A DNA stretch of 64,000 nt from Bosea sp. 29B (lineage in GTDB: Bacteria > Pseudomonadota > Alphaproteobacteria > Rhizobiales > Beijerinckiaceae). The stretch lies in NCBI RefSeq assembly GCF_902506165.1, contig NZ_LR733817.1:1472255-1536254 (forward strand). Direction: 5' to 3'. The position numbers and the translations under genes are program-made. Under the pieces are notes generated by a model, which worked only from the letters and a program-made list of their open reading frames with translations, was not told the DNA's origin and searched no databases. Of the stretch, positions 1 to 7,416 are shown piece by piece. Position 1 is the first letter of the stretch. Every line of letters begins with the position of its first letter.

Positions 1-113
1 GACAAGCCGCGAAGCGGCGCCGATCCGGGATCCATTCCTGAGCCTCTATCGGAAAGATTCCGGAATGGGTCCCGGGTCTCCCTTCGGTCGCCCGGGACGA
101 CCAGGATGGGAAA
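1..113. repeat. Dispersed palindromic repeat, family B, copy 1 (cut by window edge)
   Basis: A roughly 110-bp non-coding block made of several inverted repeats: ATCCATTCC pairs with GGAATGG(G)T, and CCCGGG near 69 pairs with CCCGGG near 91. The same block occurs in inverted orientation at 35119-35231 and matches it along nearly its whole length. A fragment of its right-hand hairpin is at 8583-8611. The window starts inside the element. It resembles REP/BIME-type intergenic repeats, and no protein is encoded. Confidence 0.75.
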
Positions 114-138
114 GACCGTAGATTGTAAGGAGGCAAGC

Positions 139-1314
139 ATGTCGATCGAGAGCACCCTGGCTCCGAAGCTCAACCGCCGCCTCCGTCTCGGCATGGTCGG
201 CGGCGGGCGCGGCGCCTTCATCGGTGCGGTGCATCGCATCGCCGCCCGGCTCGACGACCGCTGGCAGCTCGTCGCCGGCGCGCTGTCGTCAGATCCTGAG
301 CGCGGACGCCTCTCCGGCGAGGATCTGCTGCTCGATCCCGCCCGCCTCTATGCCGATGCCAACGAGATGGCGAAGCGCGAGAGGCGCCGCAAGGACGGCA
401 TCGACGCGGTCGCGATCGTCACGCCGAACCATGCCCATGCCCCGGCGGCGAAAGCCTTCCTCAAGGCCGGCATCCATGTGATCTGCGACAAGCCGCTGAC
501 GACAACCCTGCGCGAGGCTGAAAGCCTAGCCAAGCTGGCGAAGGACAGCGGACTGATCTTCGCGGTCACCCACAACTACACCGGCTATCCGCTGGTCCGG
601 CAGGCCCGCGCCATGGTCGCCGAAGGCGCGCTCGGCAAGCTCCGCGTCGTCCAGGTCGAATATGCGCAGGATTGGCTCGCCACGAAGCTCGAGGAGAGCG
701 GCCAGAAGCAGGCCGAGTGGCGCACTGACCCGGCGCGGTCCGGCCCGGCCGGTTCGATCGGCGATATCGGCAGCCATGCCTTCAACCTCGCCGAGTTCAT
801 CGCCGGCGAGGAGGTCGAGGCGCTCGCGGCTGAGGCCCATGTCTTTGTCGAGGGCCGCCGGCTCGACGACAACGCTCATATGCTGCTGCGCTTCAAGGGC
901 GGCGCGCGCGGCATGCTCTGGTGCAGCCAGGTCGCGGCCGGACAAGAGAACGGCCTGCGCATCCGCCTCTATGGCGAAACGGGCGGGCTCGAATGGCAGC
1001 AGGAGAATCCGAACCTGCTGATCCATTCGCCGCTCGGCGAGCCGCCGCGCCTGATCCGGCGCAATGGTGCCGGCGCCTATCCCGTCGCCAACGCCGCTTC
1101 GCGCGTGCCGGCCGGCCATCCCGAGGGCTATCTCGAAGGCTTCGCCCAGCTCTACACTGATATCGCCGAGCAGATCACAGCCCGGATCGAAGGGCGTGAG
1201 CCTGCCCCGTTCGCAACGCTGGTGCCGACCGTCACCGATGGCGTGCGCGGCGTCCGCTTCATCGAGGCTGCGGTGCGCTCCTCGGCGAAGGGCGCGCGCT
1301 GGCTGGAGCTCTGA
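139..1314 (+). CDS. Gfo/Idh/MocA family NAD(P)-dependent oxidoreductase
   Basis: A 391-aa predicted cytoplasmic dehydrogenase, likely acting on a sugar, inositol or related polyol. The N-terminal Rossmann fold shows the dinucleotide-binding motif GGGRGAFIG (residues 21-29). The family motif CDKPL at 116-120 has the catalytic lysine K118 (EKP in many relatives). The rest matches the alpha/beta substrate-binding domain in length and character. The start at 139 is chosen because AAGGAGG lies 5 nt upstream; an in-frame ATG at 106 has no ribosome site. The next gene follows after 70 bp on the same strand. The substrate cannot be told from the sequence. Confidence 0.85.
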   Translation: MSIESTLAPKLNRRLRLGMVGGGRGAFIGAVHRIAARLDDRWQLVAGALSSDPERGRLSGEDLLLDPARLYADANEMAKRERRRKDGIDAVAIVTPNHAHAPAAKAFLKAGIHVICDKPLTTTLREAESLAKLAKDSGLIFAVTHNYTGYPLVRQARAMVAEGALGKLRVVQVEYAQDWLATKLEESGQKQAEWRTDPARSGPAGSIGDIGSHAFNLAEFIAGEEVEALAAEAHVFVEGRRLDDNAHMLLRFKGGARGMLWCSQVAAGQENGLRIRLYGETGGLEWQQENPNLLIHSPLGEPPRLIRRNGAGAYPVANAASRVPAGHPEGYLEGFAQLYTDIAEQITARIEGREPAPFATLVPTVTDGVRGVRFIEAAVRSSAKGARWLEL

Positions 1315-1384
1315 TGTTGAACCGGCTTGTCCTCCCCACCGGCGGCACGGCATAAGCGGCCCCGACGACAGGGAGGACGACGCC

Positions 1385-2131
1385 ATGGAATTCCGCCCCG
1401 ATATCGGCCAGCTCTCGCCGACCGTGCGCGAGCATCTGGCGCCGGCCAACCTGCTGCGCGCCGGCATCAACCTCTCCAACTTCCTGCTGGTGTCCAGCCG
1501 CAGCCCGCAGGGTGAGCCGCAAGGAGTCTCGCCCGACATGGCCCGCGCGCTGGCCGACCATCTCGGCACCGGCCTGCGCTATGTCCCTTACGAGAATCCT
1601 GGCCTGCTCGCCGATGCCGCGCCTTGCGACGAATGGGATGTCGGCTTGATCGGCGCCGAGCCGCAGCGCGCCGAGGCGATCAGCTTCACGCCAGCCTATG
1701 CCGAGATCGAGGCAACCTATTTGGTTCGCGAAAGTTCGCCGCTGCGCGAGATCGCCGATGTCGATGCGCAGGGCGTCCGCATCGCCGTCAGCGGCCGCGC
1801 CGCCTACGGCCTCTGGCTCGATCGCAATATTCGCAAGGCCGAGCTCGTCCGCTCCGGCACGCTCGACGATTCCGCTGCCGACTTCGTTTCCAAGGAGCTG
1901 GATGCGCTCACAGGCCTGCGCCCGCGCCTGTTGAAGGATGTCGTGGCGATTCCCGGCACGCGCATCCTCGACGGATATTTCATGACCGTGCAGCAGGCGA
2001 TCGGCGTGCCCAAGGCCAAGGCCGAGGCGACGGATTACCTGGCAAAATTCGTCGCAGCGGCGAAAGAATCGGGCTTCGTCGCCGCGCTGATCGCCAAGCA
2101 CGGCGTGCAGGGGCTGAGCGTCGCGCGGTAG
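1385..2131 (+). CDS. Periplasmic-binding-protein-like (SBP family 3) protein without signal peptide
   Basis: A 248-aa protein with the two-lobe fold pattern of family 3 amino-acid-binding proteins: PDMARALADHLG in lobe 1, then a DVGLIGAEPQRAEAISFTPAY stretch typical of the hinge region. The start at 1385 has GGGAGG 8 nt upstream and gives a protein with no signal peptide or lipobox, so it is predicted to stay in the cytoplasm. This is unusual for a transport binding protein. It could be an intracellular ligand-binding or enzyme-like offshoot. It is probably co-transcribed with the upstream oxidoreductase and converges on the dehydratase gene. Confidence 0.7.
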   Translation: MEFRPDIGQLSPTVREHLAPANLLRAGINLSNFLLVSSRSPQGEPQGVSPDMARALADHLGTGLRYVPYENPGLLADAAPCDEWDVGLIGAEPQRAEAISFTPAYAEIEATYLVRESSPLREIADVDAQGVRIAVSGRAAYGLWLDRNIRKAELVRSGTLDDSAADFVSKELDALTGLRPRLLKDVVAIPGTRILDGYFMTVQQAIGVPKAKAEATDYLAKFVAAAKESGFVAALIAKHGVQGLSVAR

Positions 2132-2140
2132 CCCTCAAGC

Positions 2141-2246
2141 GTCATTCTCGGGCGGAGCGAAGCGCAGACCCGAGAATCTCATGACGAGAAGGCGCAGAGC
2201 GGAGCTTCATCCGGCCTGAGATGCTCGGCTCAAGGCCGAGCATGAC
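2141..2246 (+). repeat. Dispersed two-hairpin repeat, family A, copy 1
   Basis: An intergenic element between two convergent genes. Hairpin 1 pairs ATTCTCGGG (2144-2152) with CCCGAGAAT (2169-2177). Hairpin 2 pairs ATGCTCGGC (2221-2229) with GCCGAGCAT (2235-2243). The same two-hairpin unit with a conserved spacer occurs inverted at 4295-4402 and degenerate at 55705-55804. The organisation is BIME-like. It may also serve as a terminator for both flanking genes. Confidence 0.8.
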
Positions 2247-2254
2247 GGCGGAGG

Positions 2255-3193
2255 TCAGGTCCCGTCCGTCCCGGCACCGCAGACCAGCGCGCAGACCTTG
2301 CTGCCCGGCGCCGGTACGAAGCGCTTCGCCTGCAAGGCCGCGACCGCAGCCGCGCCGGACAGGTCCGCCGCGATACCAAATTCGAACCAGAGCGACTGCG
2401 CCGCCTGCTCCATCTCGGCGTCGCTGACCAGCACGATCTCGTCGACATGTTTCGCGACGGCCTCATAGATCGCCTGGTCGGTGCGCCGGCATGACATCGT
2501 CGCGACCCGCGTCTCGAGCTTGTCGAGCGTGACGAGCTTGCCGGCTTCGAGGCAGGCATGCAGCGTCGGCGAGCCATAGGGCTCGATGCCGATGATGCGC
2601 GTCTGCGGCCGCAGTGCCTTCACCGCGGTGGAGAGCCCGGTGATCAGCCCGCCGCCGCCGATCGCGACGAGGATGACGTCGACCTCGGGGATCTCGTCGA
2701 GAATGTCGAGGCCGAGCGTGCCCTGGCCGGCGACCACGACGGGATCGCTGAACGGATGGGCATAGGTCGCTCCGGTTTCCCTGGCATAGGCGAGCGCCGC
2801 GGCATTGGCGTCATCCCAGATCGCGCCGACGATCTCGACCTCGGCGCCCCAGCGCTTCAGCTTGGCGACCTTGTCCGCGACGACATTGGACGGCAGGAAG
2901 ATCTTGGCCCTGGCGCCGAGCACATGGGCCGAGCGGGCGATGGCAAGGCCATGATTGCCGCCCGACGCGGTGACGACGCCGCGCCCTAGTTCCTCAGCCG
3001 AGAGCGTCAGCAGGCGATTCATCGCGCCGCGCGCCTTGAACGAGCCCGCCGCCTGCAGCAATTCGAGCTTCAGCGTCACCGTGCCGCCGAAATCCTCGCG
3101 CGAGCTGAGCTGGCCATAGGGCAGGATCGGCGTCTTGCGGATATGCGGCTGGATTCGCCAGCGCGCCGCGCGGATATCGTCGAGGCCGATCAC
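2255..3193 (-). CDS. PLP-dependent threonine/serine dehydratase-like protein (EutB-like)
   Basis: A 312-aa fold-type II PLP enzyme. SFKARGA at 51-57 carries the PLP lysine K53, and a GGGGLITG glycine-rich phosphate loop follows in the C-terminal half. The length fits catabolic threonine dehydratase, serine racemase and EutB of hydroxyectoine catabolism; there is no ACT domain, so it is not the biosynthetic IlvA type. The start is a GTG overlapping the TGA of the upstream deacetylase by 4 bp, so the two are translationally coupled. With the deacetylase and the ABC transporter it suggests uptake and breakdown of an N-acylated amino acid or ectoine-like compound. The substrate is inferred from context only. 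Confidence 0.8.
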   Translation of the reverse strand: MIGLDDIRAARWRIQPHIRKTPILPYGQLSSREDFGGTVTLKLELLQAAGSFKARGAMNRLLTLSAEELGRGVVTASGGNHGLAIARSAHVLGARAKIFLPSNVVADKVAKLKRWGAEVEIVGAIWDDANAAALAYARETGATYAHPFSDPVVVAGQGTLGLDILDEIPEVDVILVAIGGGGLITGLSTAVKALRPQTRIIGIEPYGSPTLHACLEAGKLVTLDKLETRVATMSCRRTDQAIYEAVAKHVDEIVLVSDAEMEQAAQSLWFEFGIAADLSGAAAVAALQAKRFVPAPGSKVCALVCGAGTDGT

Positions 3194-4230
3194 GACAGCA
3201 CCCCGCGATAGGGCGCCGCGACGATCAGGCAGCAATTGCCCGGCCTGACCCGGCCAGGCTGGCGCCGGCCATAGAGGATCCCATCGGCGGCGTAGTGCAG
3301 CGTCTCCGGCGGACGGGTCGGGTCCCAGGTGCAATGGATCCTGCCCGCCGGCTGGCCAGCGCTGACCTTCTCGCCATTGGCGTGGAAGGGTTCGAAGATT
3401 CCGTCGGCCGTGGCGTAGACGTAAGCCGAGGTGCCCGGCAACTCCAGCACCTGCCCACCGCCGCGGCGCGGCTCGGGCTTGTCGCGGGCGACGATGCCGA
3501 GATGGTCGAGCACGTTGGCGACGCCGCGGCGACAGATCGACAGTGCTTCCAGCGAGACCGCACCAGCGCCCGCCATCTCGGTGCCGACAGTGACGAGCCC
3601 CTGCCGGCATGCGGTCGCCGTTGCGGTACGCGGCTCGCCGAGATTGGAGATCACCACCGTCATCGGTGCATCGAAAGCCTGGACGGCCGCGACATTGCGC
3701 TTGTGCAGTTCGGGATCGTCGGTTGGCTCGACGATCGCGCTCGGAATGATGTCGAGCGAGGAGCCGCCAGAGTGCAGGTCGAGGAAGGCGTCGCCGAGCG
3801 ACAGGATGTGGTCGCTGACGAAAGCCGAGATCTGCTGGGTGATGGTGCCGCGCGGATCGCCCGGGAAGGTCCGGTTGAAATTCAGACCGTCGACCGTCGA
3901 TGTCCGCTGACCGGCGATGACGGCGTGGACATTGTTCGCCGGCATCAGGATGAGCCGCCCCTGCACGCGGCCGGGATCGAGATCGCGGATCAGGTCGCAG
4001 ATCGTGATCGGCCCCTCATATTCGTCGCCATGGTTGCCGCCTTCGAGGATGGCGGTCCGCCCCGAGCCGTTTTTGATGATCGCGACCGGGATCCGCGTCG
4101 CGCCCCAGGCGTCGTCGTCAGGCGAATGCGGGATCATCAGGAAGCCGACCTGCTTGCCGTCCTTCTCCGGATCGACCGTGAGGAAGGCGGAGGACGGGCG
4201 CGGCGTCGGCTTCTGGCGGGAGCTGGTCAT
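3190..4230 (-). CDS. Succinylglutamate desuccinylase/aspartoacylase family deacylase (DoeB-like)
   Basis: A 346-aa zinc amidohydrolase of the AstE/AspA group. GNHGDEYEG (66-74) gives the H67xxE70 zinc pair, and LDLHSGG (151-157) gives the third ligand H153. Length and sequence character resemble DoeB/EutE, which deacetylates N-acetyl-diaminobutyrate in ectoine breakdown; other N-acyl amino acid deacylases are possible. It is coupled by a 4-bp overlap to the downstream PLP dehydratase. A 184-bp gap with hairpins and a family A repeat separates it from the transporter genes upstream, so it may have its own promoter. The start has no strong ribosome site. Confidence 0.8.
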   Translation of the reverse strand: MTSSRQKPTPRPSSAFLTVDPEKDGKQVGFLMIPHSPDDDAWGATRIPVAIIKNGSGRTAILEGGNHGDEYEGPITICDLIRDLDPGRVQGRLILMPANNVHAVIAGQRTSTVDGLNFNRTFPGDPRGTITQQISAFVSDHILSLGDAFLDLHSGGSSLDIIPSAIVEPTDDPELHKRNVAAVQAFDAPMTVVISNLGEPRTATATACRQGLVTVGTEMAGAGAVSLEALSICRRGVANVLDHLGIVARDKPEPRRGGGQVLELPGTSAYVYATADGIFEPFHANGEKVSAGQPAGRIHCTWDPTRPPETLHYAADGILYGRRQPGRVRPGNCCLIVAAPYRGVLS

Positions 4231-4261
4231 GGCGGGGCTCGATCGGACGTGGCCTGGGAAG

Positions 4262-4283
4262 CCCTCCCCGAGAATGGGGAGGG
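4262..4283. other. Small perfect hairpin in the transporter-deacylase gap
   Basis: CCCTCCCC (4262-4269) and GGGGAGGG (4276-4283) form a perfect 8-bp stem with a 6-nt loop, just upstream of the deacylase start and beside a family A repeat. No T-run follows on either strand, so a classical terminator is unlikely. It could be an RNA-processing or attenuation stem in the operon mRNA. Confidence 0.45.
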
Positions 4284-4294
4284 TCGAGAAGGAC

Positions 4295-4402
4295 CGTCAT
4301 GCTCGGGCTTGACCCGAGCATCTCAGGCAGAATGAGGCTCCGGTCAGAGCCATCAGGTCACGAGATTCTCGGGTCTGCGCTACGCTTCGCCCGAGAATGA
4401 CG
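4295..4402 (-). repeat. Dispersed two-hairpin repeat, family A, copy 2 (inverted)
   Basis: This is an inverted copy of the element at 2141-2246. ATGCTCGGG (4299-4307) pairs with CCCGAGCAT (4313-4321), and ATTCTCGGG (4365-4373) pairs with CCCGAGAAT (4390-4398). It lies inside the leftward operon between the binding-protein gene and the deacylase gene, so it would be transcribed and could stabilise or uncouple the two parts of the message. Confidence 0.8.
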
Positions 4403-4414
4403 GCAATGGACCGC

Positions 4415-5197
4415 TCACAGCGTCGGCAGCGGATCCATCGGCATGTCCAGATACTTCTTGTGCAGCCGGTCGAGTTCGCCATTCATCGAGGCGTAGAAGA
4501 TGAAGCTGTCGAGCCAGCGCACCAGATTATGCTGGTCCATCTGCACGCCCATATGCGCCGGGCTGCGGCGGATGACGAATTTGCGCTCGAATTCCTTGTT
4601 CGGGTTCTGCTTGGCGAGCGCCTGGGCGACGATCGAGTTGGTCGCGAGCAGATCGGTCTGGCCGGTGATGTAGGCGGCGGCCGCGGTCGCGTCGTCCTCG
4701 GTGCGCATCACATTTGCCTTCGGCGCCGATTCCGTGATGGCAAGTTCCTGCGTCGTGCCCTTGGCGGCGGCAACGCGGTTCGAGCCCAGCGTCTCCGGGC
4801 TGCTGACGGTGGCTGACTTCGCCCCGTAGACCGCCAGGAAGGTGTTGGCATAGGGCGCAGTGAACATGATCTGCCGGGCGCGCTCCGGCGACAGGCCCAT
4901 CACCGAGATGACGATGTCGACCTTGTCGGTGAGCAGGAACGGAATGCGGTTGGCGCCGGTGATCTGCTGCATCTCCAGCTTCACGCCGAGGCCCTTGGCG
5001 ACCATCTCGGCGAGCTCGATATCGAAGCCGACCGCCTTGCGGTTGGCATCCTGCGAGCCGAAGGGCGGCGCGTCGAGCGGCACGCCGATGCGCACCACGC
5101 CCTTGGACAGGATGTCCTGGAGCTTGTCGGCCTTGGCCTCGACAGCACCGAACGCAGCGATCGCCATCGCCGCCAGGCCTGCAAACAGTTTACGCAT
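4415..5197 (-). CDS. Polar amino acid ABC transporter, periplasmic substrate-binding protein
   Basis: A 260-aa protein. The first 23 residues form a signal peptide ending VEAKA, followed by family 3 solute-binding domains: VRIGVPLDAPPFG at the start of lobe 1 and GFDIELAEMVAKGLG after it. It should capture an amino acid or ectoine-like solute in the periplasm for the two permeases encoded upstream. AGGGGAGG lies just before the ATG. It is the last transport gene of the leftward operon, 42 bp after the ATPase. Sequence alone does not distinguish a polar amino acid binder from an EhuB-type ectoine binder. Confidence 0.88.
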   Translation of the reverse strand: MRKLFAGLAAMAIAAFGAVEAKADKLQDILSKGVVRIGVPLDAPPFGSQDANRKAVGFDIELAEMVAKGLGVKLEMQQITGANRIPFLLTDKVDIVISVMGLSPERARQIMFTAPYANTFLAVYGAKSATVSSPETLGSNRVAAAKGTTQELAITESAPKANVMRTEDDATAAAAYITGQTDLLATNSIVAQALAKQNPNKEFERKFVIRRSPAHMGVQMDQHNLVRWLDSFIFYASMNGELDRLHKKYLDMPMDPLPTL

Positions 5198-5239
5198 GAT
5201 GTCCTCCCCTCGTGACTGAACTGGAACCGGCTTGTCTCC

Positions 5240-5971
5240 TCAGTGCAGGACTGCGCTGAGGAAGGTGGTGAGTTCGGGCGTCTTGGGCTGGGCGAGCACC
5301 GCCGCGGCCTGGCCTTCTTCGTGGATGCGGCCCTCGTGCATGAAGACGACGCGCGAGCCGAACCTGCGGGCAAAGCCCATCTCATGGGTGACGAGCATCA
5401 TGGTCATGCCCTCCTGCGCCACGGATTCGAGGACCTTCAGCACCTCGCCGGTGAGCTCCGGGTCGAGCGCCGAGGTGACCTCGTCGAACAGCATCAGCTT
5501 CGGCCGCATCGCGAGCGAGCGCGCGATCGCGACGCGCTGCTGCTGGCCGCCCGAGAGCTGCGCAGGATAGGCGTCGAGCTTGTCCTCCAGCCCGACGCGG
5601 GCGAGCACCTCGCGGGCGACCTCGCGCGCCTCCTCCGGCTTCTGCTTCTTCACGACGCGCGGGGCGAGCGTGATGTTGTCGCTGACCGAAAGATGCGGGA
5701 ACAGGTTGAACTGCTGGAAGACGATGCCGACTTCCTGCCTGAGCTTGCGCAGATCGGTCGCGGGATCGTTGACCTTGACGCCGTCGATGCGGATCGTGCC
5801 CGCCTGGACCGGCTCCAGCCCGTTGACGCAGCGCAAGAGCGTGCTTTTCCCTGAGCCCGAGCGGCCGATCACGGCGACGACCTCGCCCTTCTCGATGTCG
5901 AGCGAGACGCCCTTCAGCACCTGGTTGGCGCCATAGCTCTTGCTGACGTCATGGATTTCAACGAGCGACAT
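5240..5971 (-). CDS. Polar amino acid ABC transporter, ATP-binding protein
   Basis: A 243-aa ABC ATPase of the GlnQ/HisP type. It has Walker A GRSGSGKS (36-43), signature LSGGQQQR, Walker B LMLFDEVTSALDPE and a switch histidine in LVTHEMGFA. It energises import through the two permeases encoded directly upstream, and its start overlaps the second permease gene by 14 bp. It should sit on the cytoplasmic face of the inner membrane. The length is typical for the family. Confidence 0.93.
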   Translation of the reverse strand: MSLVEIHDVSKSYGANQVLKGVSLDIEKGEVVAVIGRSGSGKSTLLRCVNGLEPVQAGTIRIDGVKVNDPATDLRKLRQEVGIVFQQFNLFPHLSVSDNITLAPRVVKKQKPEEAREVAREVLARVGLEDKLDAYPAQLSGGQQQRVAIARSLAMRPKLMLFDEVTSALDPELTGEVLKVLESVAQEGMTMMLVTHEMGFARRFGSRVVFMHEGRIHEEGQAAAVLAQPKTPELTTFLSAVLH

Positions 5972-6608
5972 CGAGCTTCCGCTCGAGCGAGCGGCTCCAT
6001 TGCGTGAGAGGGAAGCACATCGCGAAATAGATGCAGGCGACGGTGATGTAGACGGCGAAGGGCTTGTAGGTGCCGGCCGCGGTGAGCTGGCCCTCGCGGG
6101 TGAGCTCGACGAAGCCGATCACTGCCGCGAGCGAGGTATTCTTGATCAGCTGCACGAGGAAGCCGACCGTCGGCGGGATCGCGATCCGGATCGATTGCGG
6201 GATGATCACGTAGCGGAGCTGCTCGGCGAGCGAGAGCCCGAGCGAGGCGCCCGCCTCCCATTGCGTTTTTGCGATCGAGACCAGCGCGCCGCGCCAGATT
6301 TCGCCGAGGAAGGCCGAGCCGTAGACCGAGAAGGCGACGGCCGCCGCGATCCAGGGATTGACCGAGATGCCGGCGAGCGGCAGGCCGAAGAAGATCAGGA
6401 ACAGCCAGACCAGCAGCGGCGTGCCCTGCACCAGCTGGATATAGGTCGCCGAGAACCAGCGCAGCGGCGCGACCGGCAGGATGCGCAGGATCGCGAGCGC
6501 AAGCCCGAGTACAGCCGAGCCGGCGAAGGCGACCACGGTCAGCGCGATCGTCCAGCGCGCCGCCGCGATCAGATACATCACGTCGATGAGGCCGAATTCC
6601 CGGATCAT
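5958..6608 (-). CDS. Polar amino acid ABC transporter, permease 2 (HisMQ type)
   Basis: A 216-aa inner-membrane permease with about five hydrophobic segments. The family pattern VQGTPLLVWLFLIFFGLP occurs in the first third, and the EAA loop (WEAGASLGLSLAEQLRYVIIPQ) that docks on the ATPase occurs in the second half. The start ATG overlaps the stop of permease 1 in ATGA. A reading frame in the same phase continues upstream through permease 1 but is only a shadow. It would form a heterodimer with permease 1. Confidence 0.9.
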   Translation of the reverse strand: MIREFGLIDVMYLIAAARWTIALTVVAFAGSAVLGLALAILRILPVAPLRWFSATYIQLVQGTPLLVWLFLIFFGLPLAGISVNPWIAAAVAFSVYGSAFLGEIWRGALVSIAKTQWEAGASLGLSLAEQLRYVIIPQSIRIAIPPTVGFLVQLIKNTSLAAVIGFVELTREGQLTAAGTYKPFAVYITVACIYFAMCFPLTQWSRSLERKLDVAR

Positions 6609-7264
6609 CGCACGAACACCACACGGTAGATCAGGGCGAACAGGCCGCGGAAGCCGATGGCGAGCGCGAGATAGAGCACGCCGATCACCGTATAGACCTC
6701 GAAATCCCTGAAGGTGCGCGACTGCACGATCGAGGCGGCGTGGAAGAGGTCCTGCACCGAGATCTGCGAAGCGACGCTGGTCGCCAGCATCAGCAGCACG
6801 AACTGGCTGGCGAGCGCCGGGAACATCGCCTTCAGCGCCGGGAAGACGACGATGTAGCGGAAGACCTGCAGGCCGGAGAGACCGAGCGAGTGGCCGGCCT
6901 CGATCTGCGCCTTCGGCACGGCCTCCAAGCCCGCACGGACGATCTCGGTGGTGTAGGCGCCGAGATTGATCACCAGCGCGATCATCGCAGCGGTCAACCC
7001 ATCGAGCCTGACGCCGAAGCTCGGCAGCCCGAAGAAGATCAGGAAGAGCTGCACCAGGAGCGGCGTGTTGCGAATGATCTCGACATAGGCGCCGACGATG
7101 CGGCGCAGCCAGGCCGGGCCGTAGGTGCGCGCCGCGGCGCAGAGGATACCGATGGCGAGGCCGCCAACCATCGCCACCGCGGAGAGCAGCAGCGTGATCC
7201 AGACGCCGTCGAGAATGGACTGCCAGGCCGCAAAGACATCGCGAAACTGCAGCCCGTACTTCAT
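6605..7264 (-). CDS. Polar amino acid ABC transporter, permease 1 (HisMQ type)
   Basis: A 219-aa inner-membrane permease and first main gene of the leftward operon. It shows IIRNTPLLVQLFLIFFGLP and an EAA loop (IEAGHSLGLSGLQVFRYIVVFP), as in His/Glu/Gln permeases. The ribosome site before this ATG is poor. The best Shine-Dalgarno in the leader belongs to a 23-codon reading frame ending 5 nt upstream (see 7270-7341), so translation may be coupled to it. Transcription probably starts at the promoter near 7386. Confidence 0.9.
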   Translation of the reverse strand: MKYGLQFRDVFAAWQSILDGVWITLLLSAVAMVGGLAIGILCAAARTYGPAWLRRIVGAYVEIIRNTPLLVQLFLIFFGLPSFGVRLDGLTAAMIALVINLGAYTTEIVRAGLEAVPKAQIEAGHSLGLSGLQVFRYIVVFPALKAMFPALASQFVLLMLATSVASQISVQDLFHAASIVQSRTFRDFEVYTVIGVLYLALAIGFRGLFALIYRVVFVR

Positions 7265-7269
7265 CGCCG

Positions 7270-7341
7270 TCAGCCCTGGGCCTGCGGGCCATGGGCCCGC
7301 CGTCCGGATGCGCTGGACGGATGTCGCGGCGATGCGCTCAT
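7270..7341 (-). other. Possible 23-codon leader ORF ahead of the transporter operon
   Basis: An ATG at 7341 with GAGGGAGA (7345-7352 on the other strand) in good position opens a 23-codon frame ending in TGA 5 nt before the permease start. The peptide would be rich in Ser, Pro, Arg and His and has no family resemblance. It is too short to prove coding, but its ribosome site is better than that of the permease. A translational coupler or leader peptide is possible. Confidence 0.3.
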
Positions 7342-7385
7342 GTTTCTCCCTCTTTACCCGAAGGCTAGTTTGGCTTCTTATTTGA

Positions 7386-7405
7386 TGTCAAGCTTCATAT
7401 ATGAA
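7386..7405. promoter_or_regulatory. Divergent control region: palindromic operator beside a consensus -35
   Basis: A perfect 12-bp palindrome TTCATATATGAA lies at 7394-7405, 11 bp before the iclR-type gene. Two bases away on the minus strand is a perfect -35 hexamer TTGACA (7391-7386) facing the transporter operon; the -10, about 17 nt on, is weak. IclR proteins usually bind short palindromes in the region shared with the genes they control. This is therefore the likely operator for both the regulator and the transporter/catabolic operon. The assignment is by position, not by a known motif. Confidence 0.6.
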
Positions 7406-7416
7406 ACAGGCGCAGC

